DNA from: Amycolatopsis jiangsuensis
Lineage (GTDB): Bacteria; Actinomycetota; Actinomycetes; Mycobacteriales; Pseudonocardiaceae
Direction of reading: 5' to 3'
NCBI RefSeq assembly: GCF_014204865.1
Contig: NZ_JACHMG010000001.1
Coordinates: forward strand, 2,790,001 to 2,854,000
DNA length: 64,000 bases
The notes under the pieces were generated by a model. That model saw only the letters and a program-made list of their open reading frames with translations, searched no databases and was not told the DNA's origin. Shown here piece after piece: positions 63,401 through 64,000 of this stretch. How positions within the stretch are numbered: the first letter of the stretch is position 1; the number at the start of each line of letters is the position of its first letter. The position numbers and the translations under genes are program-made.

Positions 63401-63639
63401 GCTACGCCGAACAGGGCGGCAAGCACACGCTGACCGTCGCCCCGGCCGCCGGGACGTACCCCGGGCAGCCGGCGAAACGCGGCTGGACTGTGGAGCTCAC
63501 CGGGCTGACCTCCGCACCGGCGAACGTCACCGTGAACGGACGAGCCGCCACCGGGTCGTGGGACAGCACCCGGCACGTGTTCACGGTGCCGGTGGCGGAC
63601 CAGCCGATCGGCCAGACGCTCACCGTGCGCGCCTGGTGA
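60436..63639 (+). CDS. Secreted GH31 glycosidase with two carbohydrate-binding modules
   Basis: A 1067-aa exported enzyme. The signal peptide ends around APPATASVRA. The N-terminal beta-sandwich is interrupted by two related modules of about 130 residues (about 136-268 and 286-420), each starting with a Cys pair and CEAED, which resemble CBM6/35-type binding domains. The GH31 barrel follows, with nucleophile D662 in NDFWWLDW and acid/base D731 in HFTGDTLSTW, then C-terminal beta domains. Family 31 includes alpha-glucosidases and alpha-xylosidases; specificity is open. The TTG start at 60436 is used because GGAGA lies just upstream. Confidence 0.9.
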   Translation: MRTTAGILKRIGVLTAAVCVAVPGLAAPPATASVRARAVTVDDARFQVLSPTLIRTEYAADGKFADPVTFNAVGRGSFAETPFTSTVSDGVLTIRTSALSLSYRLGSGPFGAGNLTVRQTGGQTPGAAAPWRHVSCAVGELCEAEDVTHDGPGIATDHGGYTGTGFLAGFEGDGATVSTDAEAPADGTYTLSARYANGIGGDDQHVTRTLSVSVDGGTPRQLSLPTTADWDTWAVASVDVPLGAGHHTVALTRAAGDSGHVNLDSFAMLDRGAQYPAASARAIGGCGFGTSCEAEDGRMSGSAKLATDHTGYSGSGFTAELKQGAGLGHRIENVPADGAYALHVRYANGTGGDGRHETRTVQVTAGGVTRALQLPPTADWNTWSSASIPVELKAGTDEVGFGCPDEVSCHVNADTVSVTAPDAAAPQPHFALGQYRRGLDGVDGDKGAPPTSEGLLHQDGWYLLDDTASAFYDEHSGKVTQRPAHGGKPYQDGYFFGFGHDYRGGLQALAQLTGPPELLPRWAYGVWYSEYIDRTEADYRDTILPRFRSEGVPLDVLVVDTDFKSPATWNGWEMHRAKFPDPAEFFSWAHGEGLHTTLNVHPSIQESDPQYAKASATAKGKLATGCGDGCHVFDWGDPNQLKAYQDLHADLDKAGNDFWWLDWCCDASQSTLAGVTPDAWINRQYAGNTPGRGFVLSRAYGSLQSGGYGSPTAVPTGPWADKRTTVHFTGDTLSTWGTLATEVGATPNESAATGMSAVSHDIGGHVDTTGLPGSETYVDNGQQKRTVKLPDDLYARWVQFGTFQPIDRLHSNHGDRLPWQYGPEADASAARFLNLRENLVPYTYSLAQEAATTGMPVVRPTYLQYPDEPAAYPAASKEYFYGPDVLVAPVTTPGTQAETSVWFPPGQWTDYFTGRTYQGGTTQTVSTDLGTMPVFLRAGGVLVTHTGNVEHDQTADQLTVTASAGAPGAFSLYEDDGAHANRSATTKIGYAEQGGKHTLTVAPAAGTYPGQPAKRGWTVELTGLTSAPANVTVNGRAATGSWDSTRHVFTVPVADQPIGQTLTVRAW

Positions 63640-64000
63640 GGCCGGCGCCCGGCCGGATCGGCGCCGGCACGGTATCGTGGCGGGTGAACGAGCCTTCCGA
63701 AAGGAATCCGAGCTGTGGCAGGTGAAGACGACATCTCCGGGTGAGCCCGGGGCACGGCCCGCCGGCATGCGGCCGGTCACCGCTGCACGGTGACTGCGCG
63801 CTGCGGTGAGGCCGGGCCCCGCTCGCATCGGACAGCACCGTCCGCGCCCACGCGTGGGACGGCTTGTGCGTCACCCGGGGATTTCCGGGTGCGTAAGCAT
63901 GCGGCATGAGTGCTGTCGGATCGTGATGACCGCTGCCGTAGCGGTGCCGGGGCCTGCTGTCGTCCGAACTCTTTCCGTGCGGGCCGTATCGCGGTCCGCC
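63640..64000. other. Gene-free right edge with strong RNA structure
   Basis: 361 bases with no convincing gene. A -10 like TATCGT occurs near 63673. Downstream are a GAAA-capped mini-hairpin TTCC-GAAA-GGAA near 63694, a 7-bp hairpin, and a three-way arrangement described separately. It reads as the 5' leader of a gene beyond the window. Confidence 0.5.
63776..63917 (+). ncRNA. Candidate structured leader RNA (type unknown)
   Basis: Strong stems in order: GTCACCG/CGGTGAC (63776-63782 with 63788-63794, loop CTGCA). Then an outer stem GACAGCAC/GTGCTGTC (63831-63838 with 63910-63917) encloses CGTCC/GGACG (63839-63843 with 63857-63861) and CACCCGG/CCGGGTG (63872-63878 with 63885-63891). This multibranch shape suggests a riboswitch or other regulatory leader. 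I compared it from memory with cobalamin, SAM, TPP and c-di-AMP types and found no convincing match. The GCGTAAGC at 63891-63898 is only loosely like the c-di-AMP motif. Confidence 0.35.

Noticed and set aside
63674..63780. c-di-AMP (ydaO) or cobalamin riboswitch
   Set aside because: Isolated words such as GGGTGAAC and GCGTAAGC look similar, but the order and the conserved core could not be matched; kept only as an unclassified structured RNA.

Overview
The window is a high-GC chromosomal segment of an actinomycete, most likely a member of the Pseudonocardiaceae (Amycolatopsis-like). That assignment is an inference from gene families and order: a mycothiol-dependent-type enzyme, an F420-type oxidoreductase, DUF5313 and DUF6292 proteins, and three blocks that keep the gene order known from Mycobacterium tuberculosis. 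These blocks are the Rv0250c-Rv0247c type succinate dehydrogenase operon, DUF3046-recA-recX, and the metF/idsA/Rv2175c/pknL/aroG neighbourhood. Most genes are chromosomal housekeeping genes; the only clear mobile element is one IS256-family insertion near 24-25.5 kb.

Layout. 0-4.2 kb: end of a response-regulator gene, divergent from a gluABCD-type amino-acid ABC importer closed by a strong terminator. 4.2-6.8 kb: amidohydrolase, small secreted protein, nucleotidyltransferase. 6.8-10.7 kb: succinate dehydrogenase operon on the minus strand (95-aa protein, membrane anchor, SdhA, SdhB, nucleotidyltransferase), mostly with 4-base overlaps. 10.9-13.5 kb: Entner-Doudoroff pair edd-eda. 14.3-16.8 kb: recX, recA with an SOS box, and DUF3046. 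16.8-23.5 kb: a membrane-anchored Hsp70-like protein divergent from the giant helicase lhr. 24.1-25.5 kb: IS256 element. 25.8-32.9 kb: peptide deformylase, ACT-GNAT protein, O-methyltransferase, HEPN/mycothiol-type pair, YbaK, GNAT and EamA genes. 33.3-37.4 kb: TetR with a divergent monooxygenase operon, then a DUF885 hydrolase. 37.5-43.5 kb: metF, MerB-like protein and a carotenoid operon (idsA-crtI-crtB). 43.6-48.5 kb: Rv2175c-like DNA-binding protein, a PASTA-containing Ser/Thr kinase at the pknL position, and DAHP synthase. 48.6-50.4 kb: ECF41 sigma factor with its divergent oxidoreductase partner. 50.4-53.4 kb: DUF5313, DUF6292, cold-shock protein and fatty-acid desaturase. 53.5-59.3 kb: IniB-like repeat protein, indolepyruvate ferredoxin oxidoreductase and its likely Lrp regulator. 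59.6-63.6 kb: GAF-ANTAR protein and a secreted GH31 glycosidase. The last 360 bases contain strong nested hairpins that look like the leader RNA of a gene beyond the window.

Two window-wide patterns stand out. First, at least ten genes have a TANNNT -10 hexamer 6-8 bases before ATG or GTG and no ribosome-binding site, which is the signature of leaderless transcription; this also fixes several start codons. Second, several gaps, mostly at the 3' ends of genes, are filled with degenerate tandem or direct repeats (unit lengths about 47, 74, 52 and 17 bp) that do not look like protein-coding sequence or CRISPR arrays.

Functionally the window combines central carbon metabolism (Sdh, Entner-Doudoroff, indolepyruvate oxidation), shikimate and folate entry enzymes, DNA repair, carotenoid synthesis and several one-gene regulators next to their likely targets. 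No clearly novel multi-gene system is visible. The best candidates for new biology are the 39-codon leader ORF before the 46.3 kb gene, the structured RNA at the right edge, the intergenic repeat family, and the HEPN/mycothiol-type overlapping pair.
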